Source: Pseudoalteromonas sp. T1lg23B (GTDB lineage Bacteria > Pseudomonadota > Gammaproteobacteria > Enterobacterales > Alteromonadaceae). Taken from it: DNA of 64,000 nucleotides. Below are positions 51,668-61,075 of the stretch, in pieces. Within the stretch, counting starts at the first letter, position 1, and every line of letters begins with the position of its first letter. The notes under the pieces are model-generated. The model saw nothing but the letters and a program-made list of their open reading frames with translations, had not been told where the DNA came from and ran no database searches. The translations under genes and the position numbers were made by a program. The stretch covers positions 369,097-433,096 of the forward strand of contig NZ_PQBZ01000042.1 in assembly GCF_002964665.1 (NCBI RefSeq), in the 5' to 3' direction.

Positions 51668-53017
51668 TTAATTCAATTGTAGCGGGTTGAAGCGTTCTGT
51701 TGCCTGCTTGATGCGTTCGATAAGTGAACTACCCTGTTGATATAGTTCGATTTGAAGGGTTATTTGCTCAATTTGTTCATCATTAAAGCAAACCGTGTTA
51801 TGGGCTTGAATATGTCCTGGAGCGTCTAAGTATGTGCATACTTCGTTGGGCATAGGCGTTCTGAAATACACATCTTTAGGGAACACCACACAACCGTATA
51901 TATGGGTATTTATGTCCAATAACTCCCTGAGCACGGCTATTTTTTTATTCAAAGCATCAAATGGGTTTTCAAAATAATGTCTTTCATCATCAATACTTTG
52001 AGTCCAATACTCTGAGTGGCTATCAACCCAAATTGCCCCTGCTTGGCGTTGGTATTGAACAACAAACACGCCAAACTTTGAAACAATCAGTTCATCAACA
52101 TCCAACACATGATTGCGCGTACCTAATCGCACTTTACCCAGTGCAAAATAGTTGTCGTCTAAAGACTGCTTAAAGAATCGATGCAACAGTAAGCGACTCG
52201 TGAAATGGCCCAAAGCTCGCTTTGTATAGGGCCATAATGTTACCGATACCACTGCGATACTTGCTATCAAAAGCGCAACCCATACATAGCGACCAACCTG
52301 TTGCCATTTCGAAGGTTCTGACTGAAGTTGAGCCACGGGTGCAGCAACGTGTGTGGTGTGTTGCACCTGAACGGGCTTATCATTTTCAACGCGCTTTGAA
52401 GACAATTGTGTCTGCTCAGCTTTCACAATTTCTTTATCTGCTTCACCATCAACTTGTTGTTGCTTGGCGTTTACGTGCTGTTGTTCAGAGTGTTCTTGCC
52501 AGTACTGTTCAAACTGCACGCGACTTTGCGTAGCTTCTTGGTTGCAGCTTACATGCTCTTGGGCTGTTTTGTTGACCTTGCTGCATTGCGCTGATGGTTG
52601 ATAATACTCCTGCCAAGCGGCTTGTTTTTCAGCATTTTTATAACGCTCTGGCGCTTGATTGAGTTGAGTTGCTGCAACTTGTAATACGGGCTTGTTGGCA
52701 TGTACTGCAACTTTTGGTTTGTCCTGTTGATGAGGAGTATAAACCACCATGTCTTCACAAAATAACCTCAATCGCTCATCCAAGCGCTGCCAACGGTTGT
52801 AAGAGTCATGGCCTTTTTGGTTGGCTCCAACGCGCTCAAGTGAACGAGCTTCTGTTAAAAAGCTTTGACAAACTTCTTCAGATAATTGCATTTGTGCATG
52901 ACTGAACGCTGACCAGCAGAGTAACAAAAACGCACAGCACAGCGAAAGCAGCCCGGCTCCAATAGGCATGGATGTTCTTCTGTGAGCATGTAAATATTGA
53001 GTGTTAGAAGTTGTCAT
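51668..53017 (-). CDS. Membrane-anchored NERD-domain protein
   Basis: About 449 residues. An N-terminal signal/anchor (GAGLLSLCCAFLLLCWSAFSHA) is followed by a Gln/Lys-rich, probably periplasmic linker (about 40-245) and a helix YVWVALLIASIAVVSVTLW. The cytoplasmic NERD domain (about 290-440) has GKVRLGTRNHVLDVDELIVSKFGVFVVQYQRQAG and WVDSHSEYWTQ. NERD domains are nuclease-related, but here the usual catalytic pattern cannot be confirmed. ATG 53017 is chosen; the TTG at 53032 and ATG at 52984 are alternatives. It is the third gene of an operon with two beta-propeller lipoproteins (15-31 nt gap). Confidence 0.75.
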   Translation of the reverse strand: MTTSNTQYLHAHRRTSMPIGAGLLSLCCAFLLLCWSAFSHAQMQLSEEVCQSFLTEARSLERVGANQKGHDSYNRWQRLDERLRLFCEDMVVYTPHQQDKPKVAVHANKPVLQVAATQLNQAPERYKNAEKQAAWQEYYQPSAQCSKVNKTAQEHVSCNQEATQSRVQFEQYWQEHSEQQHVNAKQQQVDGEADKEIVKAEQTQLSSKRVENDKPVQVQHTTHVAAPVAQLQSEPSKWQQVGRYVWVALLIASIAVVSVTLWPYTKRALGHFTSRLLLHRFFKQSLDDNYFALGKVRLGTRNHVLDVDELIVSKFGVFVVQYQRQAGAIWVDSHSEYWTQSIDDERHYFENPFDALNKKIAVLRELLDINTHIYGCVVFPKDVYFRTPMPNEVCTYLDAPGHIQAHNTVCFNDEQIEQITLQIELYQQGSSLIERIKQATERFNPLQLN

Positions 53018-53047
53018 GTGGCCATTATACAAACAAATAAATTTTGT

Positions 53048-54034
53048 TTAAAGATCTGCAATCATCTCATTGAGTGCCCAGCTTTCAACCACGCCTTCGC
53101 TGCTAAGTGTCAGCAAAGTGTCATCTACAATGACCATATCCAGTAATGTTGTTCCAGTACTATGCGTGTCAATTTGCCAACTCAACTTTTCTTTGCCAGT
53201 TGAAGTATCCCAGATGCTTAATTCTGATTTAGGGGTGGAGGTGATCAATAAAGAGGTCTTGGGAATAAATAAAGACTGTCTAAACCACTTAAAACGGGTG
53301 ATATATTCCAGCTCGTTAAGCACCCGCCCCCCATCAACAGCGAGTACCTGTTGTGTTTTCAAACTATCAGCAACAAATATCTTATCGCGCTCCTTCGATA
53401 CGCTGACACTACTTAATCTAGACGTATATTCTTGCTGATAATAGCTTTGCCCCGTTTGTAGATTCCAAGCGTTTACAACACCATCGTGTGATCCCGTTAC
53501 AATCATGAGCCTGTCCTCGATAATATGTATCGCTATCACATTACTACTGTGTGGCATAAATTGGTTCATTTTCTCAGTTTTTCTATCGGCGATAGATACT
53601 GAGCCATCGGTAAAGCCAATAACAACTAGCGATCCGTTATCTGACATAGCTACTTGTGATATTCTCGCAAGCTCGTCTACCCCAGACACACTCAGCGTGC
53701 CTTGCAATGTACCATCGGGTGTGTTCCAAAATTGAACTCGGTCGTCCCCTGCCACCAGCAGTTGTTTGGATGGTTTATGTAACACTAGCGCGCGGATCTG
53801 CTCTGGTAGCTGTGTTTCGCTCAAACTCATTAGCACACGTTTTCTGGTTGTATCCCACAGCGCAAGATTTGGCCCTTCTACAACAAGAAGCACCTGCTTT
53901 GCATCATGTGATAACTGGCCACGTAATACCAGTGCATCACTATATTGATACCTAGCACTTGGATTGGTGCTGGCTGGGTCACTACACCCCATCAGTATTA
54001 AAACAATCAGACTTACCAGTAACCACCTAAACAT
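53048..54034 (-). CDS. WD40-like beta-propeller lipoprotein B
   Basis: 328 residues with lipoprotein signal SLIVLILMGCSDP (lipid at Cys17). The rest consists of roughly 40-residue blade repeats (VQFWNTPDGTLQGTLSV, GSHDGVVNAWNLQTGQ, SELSIWDTSTGKEKLSW). It is similar in length and order to the next gene, so the two are paralogues. WD40-like propellers act as protein scaffolds. It lies in the middle of the three-gene unit and probably sits in the envelope together with the NERD protein. Confidence 0.8.
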   Translation of the reverse strand: MFRWLLVSLIVLILMGCSDPASTNPSARYQYSDALVLRGQLSHDAKQVLLVVEGPNLALWDTTRKRVLMSLSETQLPEQIRALVLHKPSKQLLVAGDDRVQFWNTPDGTLQGTLSVSGVDELARISQVAMSDNGSLVVIGFTDGSVSIADRKTEKMNQFMPHSSNVIAIHIIEDRLMIVTGSHDGVVNAWNLQTGQSYYQQEYTSRLSSVSVSKERDKIFVADSLKTQQVLAVDGGRVLNELEYITRFKWFRQSLFIPKTSLLITSTPKSELSIWDTSTGKEKLSWQIDTHSTGTTLLDMVIVDDTLLTLSSEGVVESWALNEMIADL

Positions 54035-54050
54035 GTCATTTTCCCTACAC

Positions 54051-55040
54051 TTAAAGTGCTTTTAGCTGATTAAGATCCCAACTTTGCAGCATTGCATCGC
54101 TATTCAAAGTATATAACTTACCCGCTTTAGTGGCGTGCATCGACATAATGGTGGCTCCCTCTCTTTGCGTAGCTATCGTCCATGTGCCTAACTCATCGCC
54201 CGAGCGTGTATTCCATAGACTTAAATGTGACTTAGAAGAAGAAGTTGCCAACAAAGGTGCATTGGGAATAAATTGTGACTGTCGAAATACTTTAAAACGC
54301 GCTGAATAGTTTAGTTTGACCACTTCCTCACCACCGACCAGAGTTTTAATGTGCTGCGCATTTAAGCCATCAGAAACAAAAAAGCGTGAAAAGTCTTGGT
54401 CGGTTGTTAAACTTGTCACTCGATGAGCAAACTCTTTTTCAAACAATGATTTTGGTGAACCAAATTGCCACAAACCCACTTTGCCATCCTGTGCGCCAGT
54501 TAAAAACAGCTCTCCTTGTTGGCCAAAAGCCATAAAGTCAATCGGTCTAGAATGGGGCTTAAAACGGTTGTTTAGGCGCGTATTTAGGTCCGCCATGTTC
54601 AAAGAACCGTCCGTCATTGCTATCAAAGCCCGACCATTATTAGGTGAAAGTGCGATATGGCTAATCGTGGCCATTGGGTCAACGCCCGTAAACTGTACCT
54701 TGTGAATAAAAGTTCTACCCGAGACAGACCAAACGCCTAAGGTGTCGTAGTTGGCTACCAACAATAATGAATTGTCTTTAGATAGTAGTGCGTGACGAAC
54801 CGGCTTAATTAATTGCTTTTGAGGAATTTGATACTCAACTTGTCTTGACGCTGTTCTCCACACTGTCACCTGTTCAGACACTGTGACCGTTAATAGCAAC
54901 CGACCATCGTCAGATATTTGACCGACTAATAATGGTTCTTGCTCAAACTGATGGACGACCCCTTCTGATAGCTTGAGATTTTCTCCACATCCAGCTAATA
55001 GCAATAAAAACAATGTGGTAATGACGGTATACCAACGCAT
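54051..55040 (-). CDS. WD40-like beta-propeller lipoprotein A
   Basis: 329 residues with lipobox LLLAGCGEN (Cys18). Blade motifs are VTVWRTASRQVEYQ, GAQDGKVGLWQFGSPK and SHLSLWNTRSGDELGTW. It is colinear with the paralogue at 53048-54034 (shared SLNMADLNTR/SVSIADRKTE position, VFRQSQFIPN/WFRQSLFIPK). It is the first gene of the unit, 16 nt from the next. The ligand is unknown. Confidence 0.8.
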   Translation of the reverse strand: MRWYTVITTLFLLLLAGCGENLKLSEGVVHQFEQEPLLVGQISDDGRLLLTVTVSEQVTVWRTASRQVEYQIPQKQLIKPVRHALLSKDNSLLLVANYDTLGVWSVSGRTFIHKVQFTGVDPMATISHIALSPNNGRALIAMTDGSLNMADLNTRLNNRFKPHSRPIDFMAFGQQGELFLTGAQDGKVGLWQFGSPKSLFEKEFAHRVTSLTTDQDFSRFFVSDGLNAQHIKTLVGGEEVVKLNYSARFKVFRQSQFIPNAPLLATSSSKSHLSLWNTRSGDELGTWTIATQREGATIMSMHATKAGKLYTLNSDAMLQSWDLNQLKAL

Positions 55041-55309
55041 ATTACACCTCTAAAAAGCTTACCGCATAGCAATACTCGCATATTGCTCAAACAACTAGCT
55101 GGAAAACTGCAAGCACAGTGCCAATCTCATCAAACAAAAAAGCATCGTTTGACCTTGCATCATCTACAACAATCAACATAATGTGTGAATTTTAGTCAGA
55201 CGTCGTGTAGATTACCACGTTAACACCCCACAAGCACACTCAAGACCACATAGAATGAACTAGCTTGCGCTATGCGATTCGAAGGTCCAAAAGCGTTAGC
55301 TTTTATAAA
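55041..55309. other. Intergenic region before the WD40 operon
   Basis: 269 bp with no ORF. A short AAAAGC-GTTA-GCTTTT hairpin at 55289-55304 lies just past the peptidase stop. The promoter of the WD40-NERD operon is presumably here but no strong motif was picked. Confidence 0.5.
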
Positions 55310-56338
55310 TTACCGTTCTGGTTTCGCTGCGTAAAACCAGTCATGAAAATCTTGTTCAAAAGTCGTGGCAGTGCGCTGTAAAATGTCATAGCTTTCATCG
55401 CTACCGAGCACATCACAAGGATTGGTACTTTCTCGCCCCAGTAAGTGCGCTAACATCGCCATGGTGGAATCGTTACTGACTATATAACTGAGCCAAGACC
55501 AACCGCTGTAGTACAACCGCCCCATATCCACACTGCCCCACTGGGATTCCGACTCCAACAATGCGTAAATATCGTATGGTGGTTTTTGCTGCGTTCTTGG
55601 CGCTACATTAAAGGTCAGTGTGTCACCGTGTCTGCTTACTCCTTCAAACAATTGCGCCATCCCTTCGTTTAACCACCTTGGGGTTAAACCAATAAGCCTT
55701 AAGTTCATTGCATGAATGGCTTCGTGAACGGCGGTTGCAATGACTTGCTCATCATTTTTATACTCAATGAATGCTGAATTGCTACCATGAAAAAACACAC
55801 CTTGGCTGGCACGAGGATCAAACCCGAAACGGGATGTGTAGTCTTCATACTCTGCCCTGTTGGATAAAATCACTAAGTTCAGCTGCATAGATTTATATGC
55901 ACGCTCCCCTAACAATTGGCCATATAAATGATGAACCAGCGCGAGTCGTTCGATCAACATATCAATCGTCTCTGTGGTTATATTTTTATGGTAAACCGTC
56001 AACTGTGAATGTGAGCCAAACACATGCTGTACCTTGCTGAATTCCTCTGCGAGCGAGTCTAAATGTTGTCTCGATGCGGCTGCTTGTCGTGCAACAAACC
56101 CAGCCATGTCACATTGTACTTGTTGAATTGGTTGATGGCTTTCACTACTTGACGGGGGCGACAGTGTATCTTTGATAATACTGAGTTGCTGTCCTTGTTC
56201 AAGGTTAACCATTGACTGCACATCAGTGGATTCGGGCAAAGCATTATCACCTAACCACTGTTCTCCAAAATAAGCAGTAAACATTGCAAGCACGACTAAC
56301 AGAACATAAAAAGGCCGCCGATTGTGATTGTTCGCCAA
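55310..56338 (-). CDS. Membrane-anchored HExxH metallopeptidase-like protein
   Basis: 342 residues. One N-terminal helix (FYVLLVVLAMFTAYFGEQWL) anchors a periplasmic domain. ATAVHEAIHAMNLRLIGLTP holds the zinc-binding HExxH (HEAIH), and WLNEGMAQLFEG downstream provides the third Glu, a DUF1570/gluzincin pattern. FGFDPRASQGVFFHGSNSAF precedes it. The substrate is unknown. It lies upstream of the WD40-NERD unit on the same strand but 270 nt away. Confidence 0.75.
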   Translation of the reverse strand: MANNHNRRPFYVLLVVLAMFTAYFGEQWLGDNALPESTDVQSMVNLEQGQQLSIIKDTLSPPSSSESHQPIQQVQCDMAGFVARQAAASRQHLDSLAEEFSKVQHVFGSHSQLTVYHKNITTETIDMLIERLALVHHLYGQLLGERAYKSMQLNLVILSNRAEYEDYTSRFGFDPRASQGVFFHGSNSAFIEYKNDEQVIATAVHEAIHAMNLRLIGLTPRWLNEGMAQLFEGVSRHGDTLTFNVAPRTQQKPPYDIYALLESESQWGSVDMGRLYYSGWSWLSYIVSNDSTMAMLAHLLGRESTNPCDVLGSDESYDILQRTATTFEQDFHDWFYAAKPER

Positions 56339-56600
56339 GCTGTATTGCCTAAAATGAGAAAGTTCACCCTAAACTACCACCTAACACGACGAAATCAAAG
56401 TAGATGTGAGCGGTCGATTCTACTTCAATAGCGTTGATATACCTGTTGTATAAAATTAAAACCAAATAGAGATTGAAACCCATATCGGTACTTACATACA
56501 ATCACCTATCAACGCGGATGTTTAAACACCGCAATTTCAATCATGCAAGCTCAGCAAATACACGTACCATAGCAGCCATCAGCAACCAACAAGGATATAA
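56339..56600. other. Divergent intergenic region, peptidase / MATE
   Basis: 262 bp with no ORF or clear motif seen. Confidence 0.4.
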
Positions 56601-57979
56601 ATGCAAGATCTAACACGAGGGCCTATTCACTCACATATACTCGCAATGGCGGTTCCCATTGCTTTAAATATGCTTGTGCAAACACTCTATTTTATTATCG
56701 ACTTATACTTTGTCAGCGGCCTTGGCGAGGCCGCTATTGCGGGGGTTAGTACCGCTGGGAACTTATTCTTTTTGTCTTGGCGCTCACCCAAGTGTTTAAC
56801 GTGGGCTGTGCGACACTGATCTCCCACGCAATTGGACGAAAAGATAAACCACAGGCCAATAAAATATATAGTCATAGCCTTTTTTATGGCATGTGTGCAA
56901 CCATGTTTACGCTGGTTATCGGTTATTTATTCGCGCACCATTACTTTGCTGGCACCGCGGCGGATCAAGCCACTTATCAAGTGTGCCTTGAGTATTTCTA
57001 CTGGTTTTTGCCCTCTTTAGCGCTGCAATTTATTTTAACGGTGATCGGGGCCTCCATGCGTGGCTCAGGGCTGGTAAAACCCTTTATGTTAATGCATATC
57101 GTTGCCTTACTTATCAATGCACTGTTATCCCCTATTCTGATCACAGGTGTAGGTTTATTTACGCCAATGGGGGTCAGTGGTGCTGGCCTTGCAAGTTCCT
57201 TATCAGCTCTGCTTGCGCTACTGATGACGGTGATTTATCTCACTAATAATCGCCGTACTTTACAAGTCGATAAGACCAACTTAACGGGTGATTGGACAAC
57301 GCTTAAGCAGATCCTAAAAATTGGTGTTCCGGCTGGTAGCGAATTTATGCTGACCTTTTTCTACATGGCAGTGGTTTACTGGGCATTGAGCGACTTTGGG
57401 GCGCATCAACAGGCGGGATTTGGGCTGGGTAGTCGTATTATGCAATGCTTATTTTTACCCGTCATGGCCATCGCATTTGCGGCTCCCGCTATTGCGGGTC
57501 AAAACTATGCGGCGGGTAAGCTAAAACGTGTTTATGTGACCTATAAAATAACGACTTTAATGACGGTGTTATTTATGGCACTTATCAGCGTGCTTTGTAT
57601 TTCAGTACCTGATGTCTTTTTTACGCCTTTTAGCGATGATCCTGATGTACTCAATGCCGCCACCACGTTCTTAAGCTATGTGGGTTTTAATTTTGTTCCT
57701 GCCGGATTCGCTTTTGCTGCGGGCGCTATTTTTCAAGCGTTTGCGAACACCTTACCAGCCTTGCTTGGCACAGCGATACGAGTAGGCAGTTTTGTGACGC
57801 TACTCTTGTACTATTTGAGCCAACAAGCCTTGACCGTCACCACTATCTGGACCATTTCTGTCGTGACCGTTTACATCCAAGCACTTGTTGTCATGTTGCT
57901 ACTGCGCATAGTGTTAAAAGACAAAATCTTCAGTAAGGCGCACAAACGAATCAACAAGCCAGTTTCAGCTACTGCTTAG
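56601..57979 (+). pseudogene. MATE-family efflux transporter, split by a 1-nt frameshift
   Basis: The first frame (ATG 56601) gives MQDLTRGPIHSHILAMAVPI and the first MATE helices up to AGNLFFLS. It then goes out of frame and stops at 56819. A second frame (from about 56771 to 57979) continues with ALTQVFNVGCATLISHAIGR to the normal C-terminus. The two join if one T is added to TTTTT near 56770, restoring about 459 residues, the usual MATE size. The rest is intact, with twelve helices expected. It may be a recent pseudogene, slippage variant or sequencing error. A shared terminator follows. Confidence 0.8.
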
Positions 57980-57986
57980 TGTGTTA

Positions 57987-58014
57987 TTTAGGCCCTTATC
58001 ACTCAGGGCCTAAA
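57987..58014. terminator. Bidirectional terminator, MATE / LNS2 phosphatase
   Basis: The 9-bp stem TTTAGGCCC / GGGCCTAAA with a 10-nt loop lies between convergent genes. Confidence 0.75.
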
Positions 58015-58018
58015 CTGG

Positions 58019-58999
58019 TTATTCACATAAAGCGGCGTCAAAATTATCAACGTACTCAGAGATATGGTCAAAATAGCCATCGCTTAAAATAGCCGTTGTG
58101 CCGTAGTGTCCAGCATCACCGCCAATGGTAAAGCTGTTTTCGCTACCAAGTCCTGCTTTAATAAAGGCTTCGGCGTCTGTTTTGGCGTTACCATAAGCAC
58201 GTACTATGTTCAGACCCTGCGCCTTAAACTTGTTGATTTGATCAATTTTATATTCCGCAGTCTTAAACAAACTGGTTTCATTACTTAAGGACGTTCTCAG
58301 TACCCCCTCTGGTAAACCCATCCAATCTAGCCAACTACGCGTACCTTTGGCATACCAATATACGCGAGCGGTCAAATACACCGGCTGGTAACCTAGGTCC
58401 ATATAGCGACGAACTAAACTGTAGGCACCATCACGAGGATCGGCTCGGTCAATCCCAGTGTAATCGCCAATTTGTTCCGCATCTGACTTAGTCAATGTAC
58501 CATCAATATCAAACAATACCGCAGGTGTGTTTGGGTCAACAACGGTAACAAACCCCTCTGTTCCTGAGCCATCAGCAGGCACACCTGCGTAGATACGATA
58601 CTGCCCAGCAGGAAGCTGAGGTAGTGTCGCAAATGCTTTACCATCGCTGTTTGTCACCGCCTCTGATAAAAAATGCCATTGGTTATCTTGCTGTGAGCGA
58701 ATGTAAAAACGCACGGTTTCATATTCCAGATCTTTGTGAGAAACCGCGCCATAATCAAACTTTGCTGTAATAGTTGCATTGTTGCCCTTAGCAACGACTA
58801 CATCATGGATCATATGAAAACTAGGTAGCCATGTAATAAAACGGTTAAGTCCGTTGCGATAGCCAGTGTCAGGCAATTGGGGTTTGGGATAGTCTACTTC
58901 CATCCAAGTTGGATCCGCACATTGCGGCAATGCTTGTAGGTTAAACGCTGAAATTGTTAATAAAGTTGCCACTGATTTGGCTAAGCACGAAGTCTTCAT
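58019..58999 (-). CDS. Secreted LNS2/lipin-like HAD phosphatase
   Basis: 326 residues. A signal peptide (about 1-24, LTISAFNLQALPQC region) is followed by an immunoglobulin-like beta domain (about 60-155) and the HAD core with FDIDGTLTKSD (nucleophile Asp in DxDGT). The core continues with VYLTARVYWYAKGTRSWL and ends with VRAYGNAKTDAEAFIKAG (Lys/Asp motifs). It resembles the LNS2 domain of lipins and Nir proteins, acting on phosphatidic acid or related phospholipids. Secreted bacterial members are known. It is monocistronic, with the start at ATG 58999. Confidence 0.8.
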   Translation of the reverse strand: MKTSCLAKSVATLLTISAFNLQALPQCADPTWMEVDYPKPQLPDTGYRNGLNRFITWLPSFHMIHDVVVAKGNNATITAKFDYGAVSHKDLEYETVRFYIRSQQDNQWHFLSEAVTNSDGKAFATLPQLPAGQYRIYAGVPADGSGTEGFVTVVDPNTPAVLFDIDGTLTKSDAEQIGDYTGIDRADPRDGAYSLVRRYMDLGYQPVYLTARVYWYAKGTRSWLDWMGLPEGVLRTSLSNETSLFKTAEYKIDQINKFKAQGLNIVRAYGNAKTDAEAFIKAGLGSENSFTIGGDAGHYGTTAILSDGYFDHISEYVDNFDAALCE

Positions 59000-59225
59000 T
59001 TTTAATCCTATGTATTCTATTGGAGTAAATACACTATAGACATAAGATTAAACTTTTATTAATGAAAGGTGAAAAATTCAGCATTTCATATTAGTGTCAT
59101 AAACGATATAACAAAAATTTATGAGATTATGCGCCCTTCACTAGCCCAAGGTGTTAATCACAAAAAATTTACAAGCTTCTAGGTAAACCATACAATGGCA
59201 AAACGATGATATTTTGAGCGCAAAC
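59000..59225. other. Intergenic region, LNS2 / dGTPase
   Basis: AT-rich, divergent. No recognisable element beyond general promoter-like AT content. Confidence 0.4.
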
Positions 59226-60710
59226 ATGGACTTTAACACTAAAATAAATGGCCAAAGACTTTACGGCCAAAATGGCACTGCGAACGTAACCATGAGCTTG
59301 GAAAGTGATCGCGGCCGAATTATTAATAGTGCAGCGCTGCGCAGGTTGCAGCAAAAAACTCAGGTTTTTCCACTGGAACGCAATGCAGCCGTCCGTTCAA
59401 GACTTACGCACTCTCTTGAAGTACAACAAAATGGCCGCTTTATCGCACAATCTATCGTCAGAGAGTTAAAAGCACGCAAGCTTGCGCCATCGCTACACAC
59501 AGAGCTTGCCAGCGCGCTTGAAACCTTAGTGGAAATGGCCTGTTTAATGCACGATATCGGCAACCCCGCATTTGGCCATTTTGGTGAAGCCGCAATCAAT
59601 GATTGGTTTAGTCGTTACCTCTCACAGCATGATGTTTATGGCACTTATGTGAATCAATTTAAAGACGTGGCGCAGCCTACTTTGAGCAGTATTGAAACTA
59701 AGCTGCTGTTTGATTTATGTCATTTCGAGGGCAATGCTCAGGCGATCCGAATTGTTCATTCACTCTCAAGCTTAAACCTAACCTATTGCCAAACAGCAAG
59801 TATTTTAAAGTATACGCGTTGTGGTACAACACCACGCCCGCTGCCAGCTCACCCACAAAGCTATCTACAAAAAAAGGTTGGCTACTACTACAGTGAGCAA
59901 CATTACGTACAAACCATGTGTGATAACTTAGACATTGAACTGGGTAATCGCCACCCTGCTTCATACATCATGGAAGCCGCAGATGATATCGCTTATTGCC
60001 TTGCCGATATTGAAGATGCGGTTGAAAAAGGCCTTATCTCTGTTGAGAAGCTAGTCGCCGCCTTGAAAGAGGAATATAGCCGTGCGCTAAGCGAGCTGCC
60101 CATCGAGCATCGACAAGAGCCTGAACTGATGGCCAAAAAATGTAAAAAGGCCATGGAAAGGGCTACCAATAATCAAGCCAATTTCGACAATGAGTTTTTC
60201 ATTTGGCTGCGTGTTGCTCTAGTTCACCCTTTGGTGCAACACGCTACGACACGCTTTGTTGATAACCTCCAATGTATTTACGATGGCAGCTTCAACAGCG
60301 CGCTACTTGAAGATAAAAGCTACCAATTTGCCATTACCAAAGCCCTCAAAAACGTCGCTTTCAAACACGTATTTTGTCACAAAGAAGTCGAACAACTCGA
60401 ACTACAAGGCTACAAAATCACTTCTGGGATATTAAGTGAGTATCAAAGACTGTTGGATTTAAGCGCCGATCAATTTGCTCAAGTGGTCAATAAGCGCAAT
60501 GGGCTGCCTGTCGAAAGCAGGTTGCTGAATCGTATTTCTGGCAAATTTGTTGCGGTTTATCAGAATACCGTAGCCAACCTCAGCGACGAACAAAGACAAA
60601 ACCCTATTTTTGAGTTTTACTATCGTTGTCGGCTCCTGCAGGACTTTGTCAGTGGTATGACAGACCAGTTTGCCTATGATACCTATCGCACCTTATTGGT
60701 GGCAGATTAG
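59226..60710 (+). CDS. dgt: dGTP triphosphohydrolase-like HD protein
   Basis: 494 residues. HD-domain metal ligands are visible as RSRLTHSLEVQQNGR, CLMHDIGNPAFGHFGE and, later, EAADDIAYCLADIEDAV. The family hydrolyses dGTP to deoxyguanosine and triphosphate and tunes dNTP pools. The length matches the E. coli type. ATG 59226 is chosen over TTG 59214; neither has a strong Shine-Dalgarno. Confidence 0.88.
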   Translation: MDFNTKINGQRLYGQNGTANVTMSLESDRGRIINSAALRRLQQKTQVFPLERNAAVRSRLTHSLEVQQNGRFIAQSIVRELKARKLAPSLHTELASALETLVEMACLMHDIGNPAFGHFGEAAINDWFSRYLSQHDVYGTYVNQFKDVAQPTLSSIETKLLFDLCHFEGNAQAIRIVHSLSSLNLTYCQTASILKYTRCGTTPRPLPAHPQSYLQKKVGYYYSEQHYVQTMCDNLDIELGNRHPASYIMEAADDIAYCLADIEDAVEKGLISVEKLVAALKEEYSRALSELPIEHRQEPELMAKKCKKAMERATNNQANFDNEFFIWLRVALVHPLVQHATTRFVDNLQCIYDGSFNSALLEDKSYQFAITKALKNVAFKHVFCHKEVEQLELQGYKITSGILSEYQRLLDLSADQFAQVVNKRNGLPVESRLLNRISGKFVAVYQNTVANLSDEQRQNPIFEFYYRCRLLQDFVSGMTDQFAYDTYRTLLVAD

Positions 60711-61000
60711 AGCTGCAAAAGAAGCGCGTAGCTGTGCTTAGTCCTTGCTATAAAAACTGACCAGTTGAAACTACGCAGCGACAACCAGATACGCTCGCAA
60801 TAGTTAGTAGGTTAAAACCATGGAGAAGACACCGTCACCATTGGCTTTCAGATTGAGCTCAAAAACAAATGCGTACCGACCAAAAGCGTACATACGACGA
60901 CCGTTGACAGCAAACACCGGTAACACCTAAACCATAGAAGCTGTTGAGTATTCTACACAGCTCCCGTGGATGAACGCGACTGCTGGCTATACGAGCTGAA
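60711..61000. other. Non-coding stretch with a possible gene remnant
   Basis: The minus strand between about 60990 and 60810 reads AVAFIHGSCVEYSTASMV, a stop, then VLPVFAVNGRRMYAFGRYAF and on to SMVLTY before a stop. The composition is protein-like, but it has an internal stop and no start, so it may be a decayed C-terminus. Confidence 0.3.
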
Positions 61001-61035
61001 AATAAAAAGAGGCTGTATGTTAAACACAGCCTCTT
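61001..61035 (-). terminator. Terminator of the FG-GAP protein gene
   Basis: The 9-bp stem AGAGGCTGT / ACAGCCTCT with a 9-nt loop is followed on the minus strand by TTTTTATTTT. It lies about 40 nt past the stop codon. Confidence 0.85.
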
Positions 61036-61075
61036 CAACAAATCTATCGATTGAATTTTAAACCGTTAGCAAATA

